Assembly (NCBI RefSeq): GCF_024580525.1
Contig: NZ_JANIKQ010000012.1
Coordinates: forward strand, 1 to 64,000
Length of the DNA stretch: 64,000 nucleotides
From: Neisseria dentiae
Lineage (GTDB): Bacteria > Pseudomonadota > Gammaproteobacteria > Burkholderiales > Neisseriaceae
Reading direction: 5' to 3'
Shown here one piece after another: positions 9,382 to 18,960 of the stretch. How positions within the stretch are numbered: the stretch's first letter is position 1; each line of letters opens with the position of its first letter. The notes beneath the pieces were generated by a model. That model did not search any database. It worked only from the letters and a program-made list of their open reading frames with translations, and was not told the DNA's origin. The translations under genes were made by a program, and so were the position numbers.

Positions 9382-10827
9382 TCAAACCCCTTGGGCCAGC
9401 ATATCCAGCAAAATTTCCCAGCATTCGGCCACCGTGGCGGTTTCCACACGCTCCCACGGCGTATGCGCACCTTCTATGGTGGGGCCGAAGGAAATCATTT
9501 CCACATCGGGCAGGCGCTGCTGCATCAGGCCGCATTCCAAACCGGCGTGCAGCACCTCGGTTTTCGGTTCGCGCCCCAAGCGGGCGGCAAACACGGGTTG
9601 GGCGGCGGCGAACAGTTTCGACGAAGCGTCGGGTTTCCAGCCTGGGTAATCGCCGTCGAGCAGCAGCTCGGCGCCGCTTAAATCCGCAATGGCGGCCAGT
9701 TGGCGGCCAAGGGCATTTTTCGGCGTTTCCAACAGCGAACGCATCAGCAGGCAAACGTGCAGTTGCTCTGCGTTGGTGTCGGCCACACTCAGGCATATCG
9801 AGGTTTCCACTACACCGGAGAAATCGTCGCTCCAGCGGATAACGCCGTCGGGCAAGGCGCACAGCAAATCCACGGCACGGCGGCTGCTTTCGACACTAAA
9901 CGCAAGGCCGTCGTGCGCAATGTTTTCGGCACGGATAAACAGCTTGCCGCCGTGTGCGCCCAATTCTGCGCACGCCTGCCGTTCGGCTTCGGCCAGCAAT
10001 GTGTGCAGCGCATCAGCCTGCTGCGGCGGCAACACAATTTCGGCACAGGCCTCGCGCGGAATCACATTGCGCAAGCGACCGCCGTGCAATGCGGCCAAAC
10101 GCCAATCAAGGCCGTCTGAAAAGCGTTTGAGTGTGTCGGCCAACAGCTTTATGGCGTTGCCGCGGCCGCGGTGGATATCGATGCCCGAATGGCCGCCCAA
10201 CATTCCGCCCACGGTGATGCGCCAGCGCTGCCCTGCCGCAGCCTGCTGCATCAGCGGCAGCGACAGCTCGGCATCGCGGCCGCCGGCACACCCCAGATAA
10301 ATGCTGCCGTGCTCTTCGCTGTCGAGATTGAGCAGATAGCGCCCCTGCAAATAATCGGCACGCACGGCGCGCACGCCGCCCATGCCGGTTTCTTCTTCCA
10401 CCGTCAGCAACACTTCCAGCGGCGGGTGGGGAATATCGTCGGCAAAAGCCACCGCCAGCGCCATGGCCGCACCGATGCCGTTATCGGCACCGAGCGTGGT
10501 TTGGTCGGCATACACCCAACCGCCTTCGATGCGGGGTCGGATGGGATCGCGACTGAAATCATGTGCCGATTCGGGCGTTTTCTGCGCCACCATATCGATA
10601 TGCGCCTGCAAAATCACGCCGCTTTTAGCAGCCATGCCCTCACCGCAGGCCGGTTTGCGCAAATAAATATTGCCTTTTTCGTCTTGGCGCGCCCCCAGCC
10701 CTTTGGCGCGTGCGCGTTCCATAATCAGAGCGGCCAGCGCGGCTTCTTGGTAGGTGGGGTGCGGCACGGCGCAAATGTCGGCAAACCATTGCCAAACGGG
10801 TTGTGGGGAAAGTTGTCGGATAGGCAT
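9382..10827 (-). CDS. pepD: Aminoacyl-histidine dipeptidase (peptidase D, M20C)
   Basis: This cytosolic zinc dipeptidase hydrolyses Xaa-His dipeptides such as carnosine. The protein has 481 residues from ATG 10827 (MPIRQLSP), chosen because AAGGA sits 7-8 bases upstream. Metal-binding and catalytic motifs of the M20 family are visible: H76 in LQAHIDMV, D115 in LGADNGIGA and the Glu pair in TVEEETGMGG (144-145). The lid domain contains GGHSGIDIHRGRGNA. Length and motif order match E. coli PepD. It is transcribed divergently from the small membrane-protein gene to its right. Confidence 0.95.
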   Translation of the reverse strand: MPIRQLSPQPVWQWFADICAVPHPTYQEAALAALIMERARAKGLGARQDEKGNIYLRKPACGEGMAAKSGVILQAHIDMVAQKTPESAHDFSRDPIRPRIEGGWVYADQTTLGADNGIGAAMALAVAFADDIPHPPLEVLLTVEEETGMGGVRAVRADYLQGRYLLNLDSEEHGSIYLGCAGGRDAELSLPLMQQAAAGQRWRITVGGMLGGHSGIDIHRGRGNAIKLLADTLKRFSDGLDWRLAALHGGRLRNVIPREACAEIVLPPQQADALHTLLAEAERQACAELGAHGGKLFIRAENIAHDGLAFSVESSRRAVDLLCALPDGVIRWSDDFSGVVETSICLSVADTNAEQLHVCLLMRSLLETPKNALGRQLAAIADLSGAELLLDGDYPGWKPDASSKLFAAAQPVFAARLGREPKTEVLHAGLECGLMQQRLPDVEMISFGPTIEGAHTPWERVETATVAECWEILLDMLAQGV

Positions 10828-10905
10828 CAATCAATCCTTCTATAGCGAAACAAAGTGGGTTTCAGACGGCCCTGCCGTATAATGAGCTGAAAACGGAGGA
10901 CGATA

Positions 10906-11115
10906 ATGGAACGTGAAAAAATTTATTATGCGGCAGTGATTTTGATTTCGGCGGTTTCCATTCTGCTCAGCCCGTTTTTTTATGTACGCCGCACACGCAG
11001 GCCGCAAAACGGGCGCCCCGCCGAACGCCGCTGGCGCGCGGTGATTGCCGGCAATATATTGATGGTGCTGGTGTTGTTGGCTGTGTGGTGGTTTTGGCTG
11101 CGGCAGGCATTATAA
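10906..11115 (+). CDS. Small membrane protein, unknown
   Basis: A 69-residue protein with two hydrophobic segments (AAVILISAVSILLSPFFYV and the C-terminal VIAGNILMVLVLLAVWWFWL) flanking a basic, Arg-rich loop. It is probably a two-pass inner-membrane protein. GGAGG precedes ATG 10906 at good spacing. I do not recognise the family. It lies upstream of the DUF4124-like gene in the same direction. Confidence 0.65.
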   Translation: MEREKIYYAAVILISAVSILLSPFFYVRRTRRPQNGRPAERRWRAVIAGNILMVLVLLAVWWFWLRQAL

Positions 11116-11184
11116 CGCGCGCCGGTATTGCCCGTTTGGTTTTCAGACGGCATACTGCACGCTTCACGTTACGGAAAACAAATC

Positions 11185-11631
11185 ATGAACAATATTACCC
11201 GCCTGCTTGCCGCTGCTCTATTCTCTGCCGGCGCATTATCCGCACAAGCCGCCACGGTTTACGAGTGCCTTCAAAACGGGCAGCGCGTTTACACGCAAAA
11301 CCCCGGCGGCAACTGCCAAAAAGCAGATATCGGCAGGGTCGGCCTTTATTCGGCATCACCGGCACCCGCCGTCCAACCGCAAGCTCCCGCACAGGAAAGC
11401 CGCCCCGAGAACCGCCCTGCCGGCCAAGCACAGCGCCAAGCCGCCCAACGGCAGCTCGAACAGGCACAAAAAGCGCTGGAAGACGGCAAACAGGTGCGCT
11501 ACGGCAACGAGCGCAATTATGTGCGCTACCAACAGCGTATCCAAAGCCTTGAAGCGGCGGTTAGCGAAGCTCAGCAAAAACTTGATGCGCTGGATAAAAC
11601 CGATGAATCCGCACCCGAACCTTTTCACTAA
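11185..11631 (+). CDS. DUF4124-like secreted protein
   Basis: The 148-residue protein starts at ATG 11185 (MNNITRLLAAALFSAGAL) with a signal peptide cleaved near SAQA-A. The mature N-terminus (ATVYECLQNGQRVYTQNPGG) resembles DUF4124, a short periplasmic module of unknown function common in beta- and gammaproteobacteria. It is followed by a Pro/Gln/Ala-rich linker and a coiled-coil C-terminal half with Gln-rich heptads. The upstream in-frame ATG at 11128 would place residues before the signal peptide and is rejected. A strong terminator follows. Confidence 0.75.
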   Translation: MNNITRLLAAALFSAGALSAQAATVYECLQNGQRVYTQNPGGNCQKADIGRVGLYSASPAPAVQPQAPAQESRPENRPAGQAQRQAAQRQLEQAQKALEDGKQVRYGNERNYVRYQQRIQSLEAAVSEAQQKLDALDKTDESAPEPFH

Positions 11632-11668
11632 AGGCAAGCCAAGCCGGCCGGCTTTTGAAAGGCTGCAA

Positions 11669-11706
11669 ATTTAAGCGGCGCTGTAAAGCGCCGCTTAAAT
11701 TTTTTT
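11669..11706 (+). terminator. Rho-independent terminator
   Basis: The stem TTAAGCGGCGC with its complement GCGCCGCTTAA encloses TGTAAA and is followed by a run of seven T. It ends the DUF4124-like gene. Confidence 0.9.
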
Positions 11707-11791
11707 AGAAACAAAAAGATAGTAGGAAAGGTAGCGGCATATCAAACAGATTCGGCAAAGTTTCGGGTTTTGCAAAGCCCCGGGCCTGCAA

Positions 11792-12088
11792 CTATTCCTC
11801 AAACAAATCCACATCAAACAAATCCGGTTCCTGCACGCGCATACCGCAGTCCACCTCCACCGCTTCGGTTACGCGGCAACAGCACGGCAGAATTTCGCCC
11901 GGCGCGACAAACGCCAGCGGAAAGTTATCGTATTCCACCCTGCCTGACACGATTTTCATGCGGCAAGAGCCGCAATAGCCGCTGCGGCATTGGTATTCAA
12001 CCTCGTGGCCGGTACGCTCCAGCCCCTCCAGCAGGGTTTCGTCCTGCCGCAGCTCGAAACTCTTATCGCGTGTGGTGATTAAAACCAT
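11792..12088 (-). CDS. 2Fe-2S ferredoxin, ribonucleotide-reductase maintenance type (YfaE-like)
   Basis: A 98-residue plant-type ferredoxin with a CRSGYCGSC cluster-binding loop and a fourth cysteine further on in LPCCC. In E. coli YfaE, encoded next to nrdB, helps regenerate the diferric-tyrosyl cofactor of class Ia ribonucleotide reductase. The position directly downstream of nrdB on the same strand supports the same job here. The tail is acidic (DLFDVDLFEE). Uptake sequences occur between it and nrdB (about 12127-12180), so some transcription may stop before this gene. Confidence 0.88.
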   Translation of the reverse strand: MVLITTRDKSFELRQDETLLEGLERTGHEVEYQCRSGYCGSCRMKIVSGRVEYDNFPLAFVAPGEILPCCCRVTEAVEVDCGMRVQEPDLFDVDLFEE

Positions 12089-12232
12089 AAAAAAATCCGC
12101 TTGTGTGTGGTCTGTTTGCCGTATTGTTTTCAGACGGCCTCAATGAATGAACCGGAAACAAGGTTTCAGGCCGTCTGAACATCCACGGCACAATCCGCAG
12201 TTTTTCAGACGGCCTGTTTGTTGTGGTGGAAG

Positions 12233-13366
12233 TTAAAGCTCAAAATCGCCCAAATCGTCGGCATTCACCTCGGCATCAATCTGCCCGATCAGGTACGACG
12301 AAATTTCCACTTCCTGCGGCGCCACCTGCACGTTGTCGGACGACAGCCACGCATTAATCCACGGAATCGGGTTTTGGGTAGCGTTTTCAAACGCCGGTTT
12401 CAAACCCACCGCCTGCATACGAAGGTTGGTAATATAATCAACGTATTGGCTGAGAATTTCCTTGTTTAGGCCGATCATCGAGCCGTCTTTAAACAGGTAT
12501 TCCGCCCATTCTTTCTCTTGCAAGGCGGCTTTTTTAAACAGCTCGAAACATTCCTGCTCCAGCTCGGCGGCGATTTCCGCCATCTCCGCATCGTCCGCGC
12601 CGCTGCGCATCAGGTTCAGCATATGCTGTGTGCCGGTAAGGTGCAGGGCTTCGTCGCGCGCAATCAGTTTGATGATTTTGGCGTTGCCCTCCATCAGCTC
12701 GCGCTCGGCAAAAGCAAACGAGCAGGCAAACGACACATAAAAGCGGATGGCCTCCAGCACGTTTACGCACATCAGGCACAAATACAGCTTCTTCTTCAAC
12801 TCGCGCAGGCTCACGCGCACGGTTTTGCCGTCGAAACGGTGCTCGCCTTCGCCGAACAGGTTGTAATACTGCGTGTATTCGATCAAATCATCGTAGTAAC
12901 AGGCAATATCTTCGGCACGGGCAATGATGTATTCGTTATCGACGATATCGTCGAACACCACCGACGGGTCGTTAACGATATTGCGGATAATGTGGGTATA
13001 GCTGCGCGAGTGGATGGTTTCGCTGAAGCTCCAGGTTTCAATCCACGTTTCCAGTTCGGGAATCGACACCAACGGCAGCAGCGCCACATTGGGGCTGCGC
13101 CCCTGAATCGAATCGAGCAGGGTTTGGTATTTCAAATTGCTGATAAAAATATGTTTTTCATGCTCGGGCAGGTTTTGGTAATCGATACGGTCGCGCGATA
13201 CGTCGATTTCTTCCGGCCGCCAGAAAAACGACAGCTGCTTTTCAATCAGCTTTTCAAAAATTTCATATTTCTGCTGGTCATAACGCGCCACATTCACCGG
13301 CTGGCCGAAAAACATCGGCTCGGTTAAAGCGTTGTTTTTTTCTTTACTGAACGTGCTGTATGACAT
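12233..13366 (-). CDS. nrdB: Class Ia ribonucleoside-diphosphate reductase, beta subunit
   Basis: NrdB houses the diiron-tyrosyl radical that NrdA uses to reduce ribonucleotides. From ATG 13366 ([12 protein letters not shown]) it has 377 residues and aligns colinearly with E. coli NrdB, including [19 protein letters not shown] and [19 protein letters not shown]. The radical tyrosine lies in SRSYTHI, and iron ligands are in [16 protein letters not shown] and ARDEALHL. The C-terminus ending [10 protein letters not shown] is the NrdA-docking tail. An in-frame upstream ATG at 13387 adds seven unlikely residues. Unusually, nrdB is separated from nrdA by an AT-rich unknown gene. Confidence 0.97.
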   Translation of the reverse strand: MSYSTFSKEKNNALTEPMFFGQPVNVARYDQQKYEIFEKLIEKQLSFFWRPEEIDVSRDRIDYQNLPEHEKHIFISNLKYQTLLDSIQGRSPNVALLPLVSIPELETWIETWSFSETIHSRSYTHIIRNIVNDPSVVFDDIVDNEYIIARAEDIACYYDDLIEYTQYYNLFGEGEHRFDGKTVRVSLRELKKKLYLCLMCVNVLEAIRFYVSFACSFAFAERELMEGNAKIIKLIARDEALHLTGTQHMLNLMRSGADDAEMAEIAAELEQECFELFKKAALQEKEWAEYLFKDGSMIGLNKEILSQYVDYITNLRMQAVGLKPAFENATQNPIPWINAWLSSDNVQVAPQEVEISSYLIGQIDAEVNADDLGDFEL

Positions 13367-13566
13367 GATTAGGTGTTCGCAGGACATAGCGGGTTCTCTT
13401 TTGAAATAATGATAAAATTTTCAGACGGCCTTAATACCACCTTAATGGTACTGCTTTATCCCCGTTCAAGAGAGAAGAACGGTAATGTGGTTTTTTATCA
13501 AAGTAAATGTGAACTTACCAATTTTAATCCCAGATAAAGCTTAACTTTTTAATAAAATTTAATTTT

Positions 13567-14481
13567 TTAATTATTGCTACTGATTTGCTTAGCTTGATAC
13601 ATACTTCCTATTCTTAGAGCTTCTGACCTACCGCCAGATAAATCATTAGCTTTCTTCAAAATGTAAGTAGGAAATTTTGTTGGTAAATATGTTTCTCTAA
13701 ACCAACGTCTAAATTCAGGTAAAGCATTTTCAGGATAGGCGTTTACAGATTGTGGATTACTTGCTGCTTGTGGATAATAATTTGGATAGTTATGGGCACA
13801 AGGGATAAATTCTCCGTGCTGAGAGCTTAAGTTATTTTCTTTCCAAAATTTTGCCCATAGTATGCCAACGCTAATGTCTGGTATAGTTTTATGATTAACA
13901 GTAACATCCGCATTTATTAAATCAACAATCATGCCAGTAATTTCTTGAAAAATAATAAAATATCCGGTAGGTACATTATTTTGTAGAATAGATGTTCTGT
14001 CATTAAGGTATTTCCATTTATCAAATGGCCTATAATTTAACGCTTGGTAGATATATGTTTGTAATCCATATCTAGCAAGCTCTCTAAAATTTGTTACAGC
14101 AATATCTGTTTTACTTTTACTATCAAAAGCGTAATACTCCAATATTGCCATACAAACAATATCTGGATATGCATAATGCTTTTGTCTACTCGTAATGATT
14201 TCTAAGTATAACTTAGGCTCTCTATAGCCTTTTTTTGTAAGCAACTCTCGCAATAAAGAGTTTCTATCTTTTCCACCAAACACATCTTCATTAAAAGTAT
14301 TTTCCCATTCAGTACTAATATCATATATTACACTACGGTTCACACCAGTAAGAGCGGCCAGTCCTGTTTGTGTTAAATATGGAATACCATTATCAAGAAC
14401 ACCCATCTCAATACCATTGATATCCTTCTGAATTTCAACATGAAAATCCATCTCAAGCTGTTGATAGGAAGTATTAGCCAT
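13567..14481 (-). CDS. Unknown AT-rich gene inserted between nrdA and nrdB
   Basis: A 304-residue protein I cannot assign to a family. The N-terminal part (GIPYLTQTGLAALTGVNRSV) reads like a helix-turn-helix or antirepressor-type module, and the central part is aromatic-rich (YIYQALNYRPFDKWKYL). The gene is clearly more AT-rich than its neighbours and its codon use differs. Downstream it is followed by about 200 AT-rich bases; upstream is an inverted pair of uptake sequences of a different dialect (AGGTCGTCTGAA). These are signs of horizontal insertion into the nrd operon. Phage-related or defence function is possible but unsupported. Confidence 0.7.
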   Translation of the reverse strand: MANTSYQQLEMDFHVEIQKDINGIEMGVLDNGIPYLTQTGLAALTGVNRSVIYDISTEWENTFNEDVFGGKDRNSLLRELLTKKGYREPKLYLEIITSRQKHYAYPDIVCMAILEYYAFDSKSKTDIAVTNFRELARYGLQTYIYQALNYRPFDKWKYLNDRTSILQNNVPTGYFIIFQEITGMIVDLINADVTVNHKTIPDISVGILWAKFWKENNLSSQHGEFIPCAHNYPNYYPQAASNPQSVNAYPENALPEFRRWFRETYLPTKFPTYILKKANDLSGGRSEALRIGSMYQAKQISSNN

Positions 14482-14582
14482 AGAATCAAACCTTTTAGCA
14501 ATCTATTTTTCAAAAATGCGAAACCCTACATCGCCGAGCTAAAGTCCAGCCTATAAGGGTTATGGTATTTTTATTCATAGCG

Positions 14583-14619
14583 TTTTCAGACGACCTTTCA
14601 ACAACAAGTCGTCTGAAAA
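14583..14619. terminator. Inverted uptake-sequence pair of the mucosa-type dialect
   Basis: TTTTCAGACGACCTT is paired with AAGTCGTCTGAAAA across a short loop. One arm reads AGGTCGTCTGAA in reverse, the AG-mucDUS variant, and the other differs from it by one base. It lies between nrdA and the inserted gene and may attenuate transcription from nrdA into nrdB. Confidence 0.6.
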
Positions 14620-14647
14620 TATTGTTATTTTTCAAATCTTAAACGTT

Positions 14648-16927
14648 TTAAATCTTACACGCCCCGCCTACACAGCCGTCGTCTTGGATATCGGTCTGCG
14701 TATCGTCGGCACCGTCGCGGGTGTTGTGGTAATACAGGGTTTTCAAGCCGAATTTATAGGCGGTAAGCAGGTCTTTCAAAAGTTGCTTCATCGGCACGCG
14801 GCCGCCTTCGAAGCGTTGCGGGTCGTAGCTGGTATTGGCGGAAATGGCCTGATCGACGAATTTCTGCATCACGCCCACGAGTTTCAAATAGCCGTCGTTG
14901 GAAGGCATCTGCCACAACAGTTCGTATTGGTTTTTCAGTCGCTCAAATTCTGGCACCACCTGTTTCAAAATGCCGTCTTTCGAGGCTTTTACCGAAACCA
15001 GTCCACGCGGCGGTTCGATGCCGTTGGTGGCGTTGGCGATTTGCGAACTGGTTTCAGACGGCATCAGTGCGGTTAAGGTGGAATTGCGCAGGCCGTGTTT
15101 GACAATGTCGGCGCGCAGGCCCTCCCAATCCAGGTGCAGCGGCTCTTGGCAGATGGTGTCCAAATCTTTTTTATAGGTATCGACGGGCAGCTTGCCTTGC
15201 GCGTAGGTGGTTTCTTTAAACGCCGGGCAGGCGCCGAATTCTTGGGCGAGTTGCACCGAGGCTTTGAGCAGGTAATACTGGATTGCTTCAAAGGTGCGGT
15301 GGGTTAAGCCGATGGCGGAATCGTCGCTGTATTTCACGCCGTTTTTGGCCAGATAGTAGGCGTAGTTGATCACGCCGATGCCGAGGGTACGGCGGTTCAT
15401 GGTGGCGTGATAGGCAGCTTTAACGGGATAGTCTTGATAATCGAGCAAGGCATCGAGCGCACGCACGGCCAAATCGGCCAAACCTTCGAGTTCGTTTAAG
15501 CTTTCCAGTGCCCCGAGGTTGAAGGCCGACAGGGTGCACAGGGCGATTTCGCCGTTTTCGTCGTTGATGTCGTTTAACGGCTTGGTCGGCAGCGCGATTT
15601 CCAAACACAGGTTGGACTGGCGCACCGGTGCCACTTTCGGATCGAACGGGCTGTGGGTGTTGCAGTGATCGACGTTTTGGATGTAGATGCGGCCGGTGCC
15701 GGCGCGCTCCTGCATCAACAGCGAAAACAGCTCGGTGGCGGGCACCACGCGCTTGCGGACGGCGGGGTCTTGCTCGTATTGGGTATAAAGGCGCTCGAAT
15801 TCGTCTTGGTCGGCGAAAAAGGCGTCATACAGGCCGGGTACTTCGTGCGGTGAAAACAGGGCGATGTCGCCGCCTTTAATCAGGCGTGTGTAGAGCAGGC
15901 GGTTAATCTGCACGCCGTAATCAAGATGGCGCACGCGGTTGTCTTCCACGCCGCGGTTGTTTTTCAGCACCAACAGGCTTTCCACTTCGATGTGCCACAG
16001 GGGGTAGAACAAGGTGGCCGCACCGCCGCGCACGCCGCCTTGCGAGCAGGATTTAACGGCGGCCTGGAACATTTTGAAGAACGGAATGCAGCCGGTGTGC
16101 TGCGCCTCGCCGCCGCGGATTTCGCTGCCCAAACCGCGGATGCGGCCGGCGTTGATGCCAATGCCCGCGCGTTGGGAAACGTATTTCACAATGGCGCTGG
16201 TGGTGGCGTTGATGGAATCGAGGCTGTCGTCGCACTCGATCAACACGCAGCTCGAAAACTGGCGTGTGGGCGTACGCACGCCGCTCATAATCGGCGTGGG
16301 CAGGGAAATTTTAAAGGTGGAAACGGCATCGTAAAAGCGTTTCACATAATCGAGGCGGGTGGCTTTCGGATATTTGGCAAACAGGCACATCGCCACCAGT
16401 ACATACAGAAACTGCGGGGTTTCGTAGATTTGGCGGGTAACGCGGTTTTGCACCAGATATTTGCCTTCGAGCTGTTTGACCGCACCGTAGGAAAAGGCCA
16501 TATCGCGGTCGTGGTCGATATAGGCATTCAGTTCGTCGAACTCTTCGCGGCTGTAATCGGCCAGCAGGTGGCGGTCGTATTTGCCCGCTTCGGTGAGCTT
16601 GGCAACATGGTCGTAAAGGTGGGGCGGCTCAAACTGGCCGTAGGCGATTTTGCGCAGGTGGAAAATCGCCAGGCGGGCGGCCAGGTATTGGTAATCGGGC
16701 GTTTCCTGAGAAATCAGGTCGGCCGCGGCCTTGATGATGGTTTCGTGGATGTCGTCGGTGCGGATGCCGTTGTAAAACTGGATATGCGATTTCAGCTCCA
16801 CCTGCGATACGGAAACATTATTCAACCCTTCCGCCGCCCAGTTGATCACACGGTGGATTTTATACAGGTCTATTTCTTCCAAACGCCCGTCGCGCTTGGT
16901 TACTTTCAGGTTGGTTGGTGCGTTCAT
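14648..16927 (-). CDS. nrdA: Class Ia ribonucleoside-diphosphate reductase, alpha subunit
   Basis: The catalytic subunit reduces NDPs to dNDPs. Its 759 residues match the family (761 in E. coli). An N-terminal ATP-cone (NLKVTKRDGRLEEIDLYKIH) for allosteric control is present. Active-site cysteines occur in RQFSSCVLIECDDS, SNLCLEIALP and ALCTLSAFNLGA, with the C-terminal redox pair in CVGGACKI. It starts an operon with nrdB and a ferredoxin on the same strand. Two NrdR-like boxes lie just upstream, suggesting repression when dNTP/ATP is high. Confidence 0.97.
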   Translation of the reverse strand: MNAPTNLKVTKRDGRLEEIDLYKIHRVINWAAEGLNNVSVSQVELKSHIQFYNGIRTDDIHETIIKAAADLISQETPDYQYLAARLAIFHLRKIAYGQFEPPHLYDHVAKLTEAGKYDRHLLADYSREEFDELNAYIDHDRDMAFSYGAVKQLEGKYLVQNRVTRQIYETPQFLYVLVAMCLFAKYPKATRLDYVKRFYDAVSTFKISLPTPIMSGVRTPTRQFSSCVLIECDDSLDSINATTSAIVKYVSQRAGIGINAGRIRGLGSEIRGGEAQHTGCIPFFKMFQAAVKSCSQGGVRGGAATLFYPLWHIEVESLLVLKNNRGVEDNRVRHLDYGVQINRLLYTRLIKGGDIALFSPHEVPGLYDAFFADQDEFERLYTQYEQDPAVRKRVVPATELFSLLMQERAGTGRIYIQNVDHCNTHSPFDPKVAPVRQSNLCLEIALPTKPLNDINDENGEIALCTLSAFNLGALESLNELEGLADLAVRALDALLDYQDYPVKAAYHATMNRRTLGIGVINYAYYLAKNGVKYSDDSAIGLTHRTFEAIQYYLLKASVQLAQEFGACPAFKETTYAQGKLPVDTYKKDLDTICQEPLHLDWEGLRADIVKHGLRNSTLTALMPSETSSQIANATNGIEPPRGLVSVKASKDGILKQVVPEFERLKNQYELLWQMPSNDGYLKLVGVMQKFVDQAISANTSYDPQRFEGGRVPMKQLLKDLLTAYKFGLKTLYYHNTRDGADDTQTDIQDDGCVGGACKI

Positions 16928-16952
16928 CGACTTATCCTAAAATTGGGCAAAA

Positions 16953-17000
16953 ACACAAGATACGGTAGTGCTGCATTAAGAGAAACACAATATACTGTAT
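16953..17000 (-). promoter_or_regulatory. Tandem NrdR boxes upstream of nrdA
   Basis: Two 16-bp near-palindromes, ACACAAGATACGGTAG (16953-16968) and ACACAATATACTGTAT (16985-17000), fit the NrdR consensus acaCwAtATaTwGtgt. Their starts are 32 bp apart, about three helical turns, the spacing typical of NrdR operators. They sit 25-75 bp before the nrdA start codon. NrdR represses ribonucleotide reductase genes. Confidence 0.75.
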
Positions 17001-17364
17001 TTCAAAAAACACTACCAGTCTTGACAAGCCGCTTGCGATGAAGTTCTGCCCACCCCTTACGACCGCACACGCCGAGAACGAATCCACTTGTCGGTTTGTG
17101 CTTGAAGCCCCATCGAAAACAGTTTGCCGCCGCAAAACAATATCTTGCTTACCGATAAGAATGCCTCGCAACAAGCCCCCTGCTGAAAACCGGCCGTGCA
17201 AAAATATATAACGAAACAAAATAATTAACTCGAAGAGAACGATTTTGTAAGCTGCTACGGCAGCAACAGAATCGGCTTCATGCTATCTATACAGGGCGCC
17301 ATTTTTGTAAATAAATGTTAATTTACACTTTATATAGCATCAGTGTTGCACTTGTTAATCAAAC
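17001..17364. other. Intergenic region upstream of nrdA, no gene seen
   Basis: About 360 bases between the NrdR boxes and the cardiolipin synthase terminator. Short open frames here lack ribosome sites and protein-like composition. The region becomes AT-rich toward 17300 (TAAATGTTAATTTACACTTT) and could hold the nrdA promoter or a remote regulator site, but no clear promoter pair was identified. Confidence 0.4.
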
Positions 17365-17428
17365 TTGAGGCCGTCTGAAAACACCCGCTTGCGCAGAAAC
17401 TACGCAACGTGTTTTCAGACGGCCTCAA
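17365..17428. terminator. 20-bp perfect DUS inverted repeat downstream of cls
   Basis: TTGAGGCCGTCTGAAAACAC (17365-17384) and its exact complement (17409-17428) flank a 24-base loop. It lies immediately after the cardiolipin synthase stop codon on the minus strand and should act as its terminator. Confidence 0.8.
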
Positions 17429-17441
17429 TATTATTTTTGCA

Positions 17442-18932
17442 TCACAACAACGGACTCATCAGGCGCACGGTATTTTCCACCAGCCCCCACCATCTGGCTC
17501 GCTGCTGCCATCTTTTTATGCTCACATAACGGCTGCTGCTCAGATATTGCTGCTGCAAATCAATCACCTGGCCGGTGATGGTTTTATCGTAAACCGCCAG
17601 GCTGATTTCGAGATTCAGGAAGAAGCTGCGCATATCCATATTCACCGTGCCGAAGAGCGTGTAGCCTTCGTCGATAGTCATGGTTTTGGCGTGCAGCAGC
17701 CCGCCTTCAAACAGGGCGATTTTCACACCCGCTTTCAACAACATGGGGTAATAGGCGCGCGATGCGTAGCGCACCATCAGCGAATCTACTTTGGCCGGCA
17801 ATATCAGGGTAACGTCCACCCCGCGCTTGGCGGCGGTAGTGAGCGCCATCAGCAGCGGATCGTCGGGCACGAAATACGGAGTGGTGATGACGATTTTGCG
17901 GGTGGCGGAATAAATGGCGCTGATAATGGTTTCGTAAATTACCCGCTCGCCCTGGTCGGGCGCCGACGGTATCACTTGGGCGGCAACGTTGCCTGCGCGC
18001 ATTTTGTCGGGCAGCATGGCGGGAATAATTTCGGTATAAGTGCCCAAATATTGCTGCACATTGGCCAGATTGTCATCATTTTCCACCGCCAAATCGGCAT
18101 AAAACACGGCCGTCATTTCCAACACCATCGGGCCGGTACAGCGCATCATCACGTCCACCCATTCGCCCACGCCCGAGCTTTGTTTGAAAAAGCGCGGATC
18201 AACCAAGTTATAGCTGCCGGTGTAGCCGATTTTTTTATCGACAATCAAAATCTTGCGGTGGTTACGCAAATCGCTGCGGGTAAACAGCGTGCGCATCGGC
18301 CCCACCGGCAGCGCGGCGTGCACCTCGATGCCGGCTGCACGCAGTTTTTCTACCCAGCCGCTGTTGAAAAATCCGTGGCTGCCCACCGCATCGGCCAACA
18401 CCGCACAATCCACCCCCCGCTCTGCCGCTTCGATTACCGTGTTGAGCAGCGTTTCGATTCTGCCCTGCGGGTCGATGATATAAAACGCCAACAGGCACGA
18501 CTGTTCGGCCGCGCGTATATCGGCCAACATGGCATCAACGATTTCGTCGGTGGTGGAAAGCAGCGTCATGGCGTTGTTGCGGGTGGCGCCCAAACCGGTG
18601 GCATCTGCGGCCACTTTGGCAATGCCCCGGTAACGCGGGCGGATTTCGTTGGTAACGTCCAAATCGATATCGGCCAGATAACGCTCGGCAAACTCGCCGT
18701 AGAAGCGGTTCATTTCAGCCGCCCGCTTGGCACGCGCCAAACCGAGGCGCGGTTCGCCCAGCATCAGATAGGCAATCACGCCGAAAAGCGGAAACATAAA
18801 CAGGATAATCAGCCATGCAAACGCCGTGCCGGTGTTGCGCTGTTTATAAAGCACCCGCACCACGCAGGCCAATGCGGCGGCGGTGTGCAGGTAGAGCAGA
18901 ATCTGCCCCCAGGGAATTTGAATATTATTCAT
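17442..18932 (-). CDS. cls: Cardiolipin synthase (phospholipase D family)
   Basis: This inner-membrane enzyme condenses two phosphatidylglycerols into cardiolipin and glycerol. The 496-residue protein begins with two transmembrane segments (ILLYLHTAAALACVVRVL and AFAWLIILFMFPLFGVIAYL), as in ClsA. It has two HKD motifs, NHRKILIVDKKIGYTGSYN and LLHAKTMTIDEGYTLFGTVN, each with the expected His, Lys and Asp spacing. Length agrees with ClsA. Transcribed leftward after ilvE but separated from it by uptake-sequence hairpins, so probably independent. Confidence 0.93.
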   Translation of the reverse strand: MNNIQIPWGQILLYLHTAAALACVVRVLYKQRNTGTAFAWLIILFMFPLFGVIAYLMLGEPRLGLARAKRAAEMNRFYGEFAERYLADIDLDVTNEIRPRYRGIAKVAADATGLGATRNNAMTLLSTTDEIVDAMLADIRAAEQSCLLAFYIIDPQGRIETLLNTVIEAAERGVDCAVLADAVGSHGFFNSGWVEKLRAAGIEVHAALPVGPMRTLFTRSDLRNHRKILIVDKKIGYTGSYNLVDPRFFKQSSGVGEWVDVMMRCTGPMVLEMTAVFYADLAVENDDNLANVQQYLGTYTEIIPAMLPDKMRAGNVAAQVIPSAPDQGERVIYETIISAIYSATRKIVITTPYFVPDDPLLMALTTAAKRGVDVTLILPAKVDSLMVRYASRAYYPMLLKAGVKIALFEGGLLHAKTMTIDEGYTLFGTVNMDMRSFFLNLEISLAVYDKTITGQVIDLQQQYLSSSRYVSIKRWQQRARWWGLVENTVRLMSPLL

Positions 18933-18960
18933 TGGTTAATCATTATGGGTTGCGGTGATG

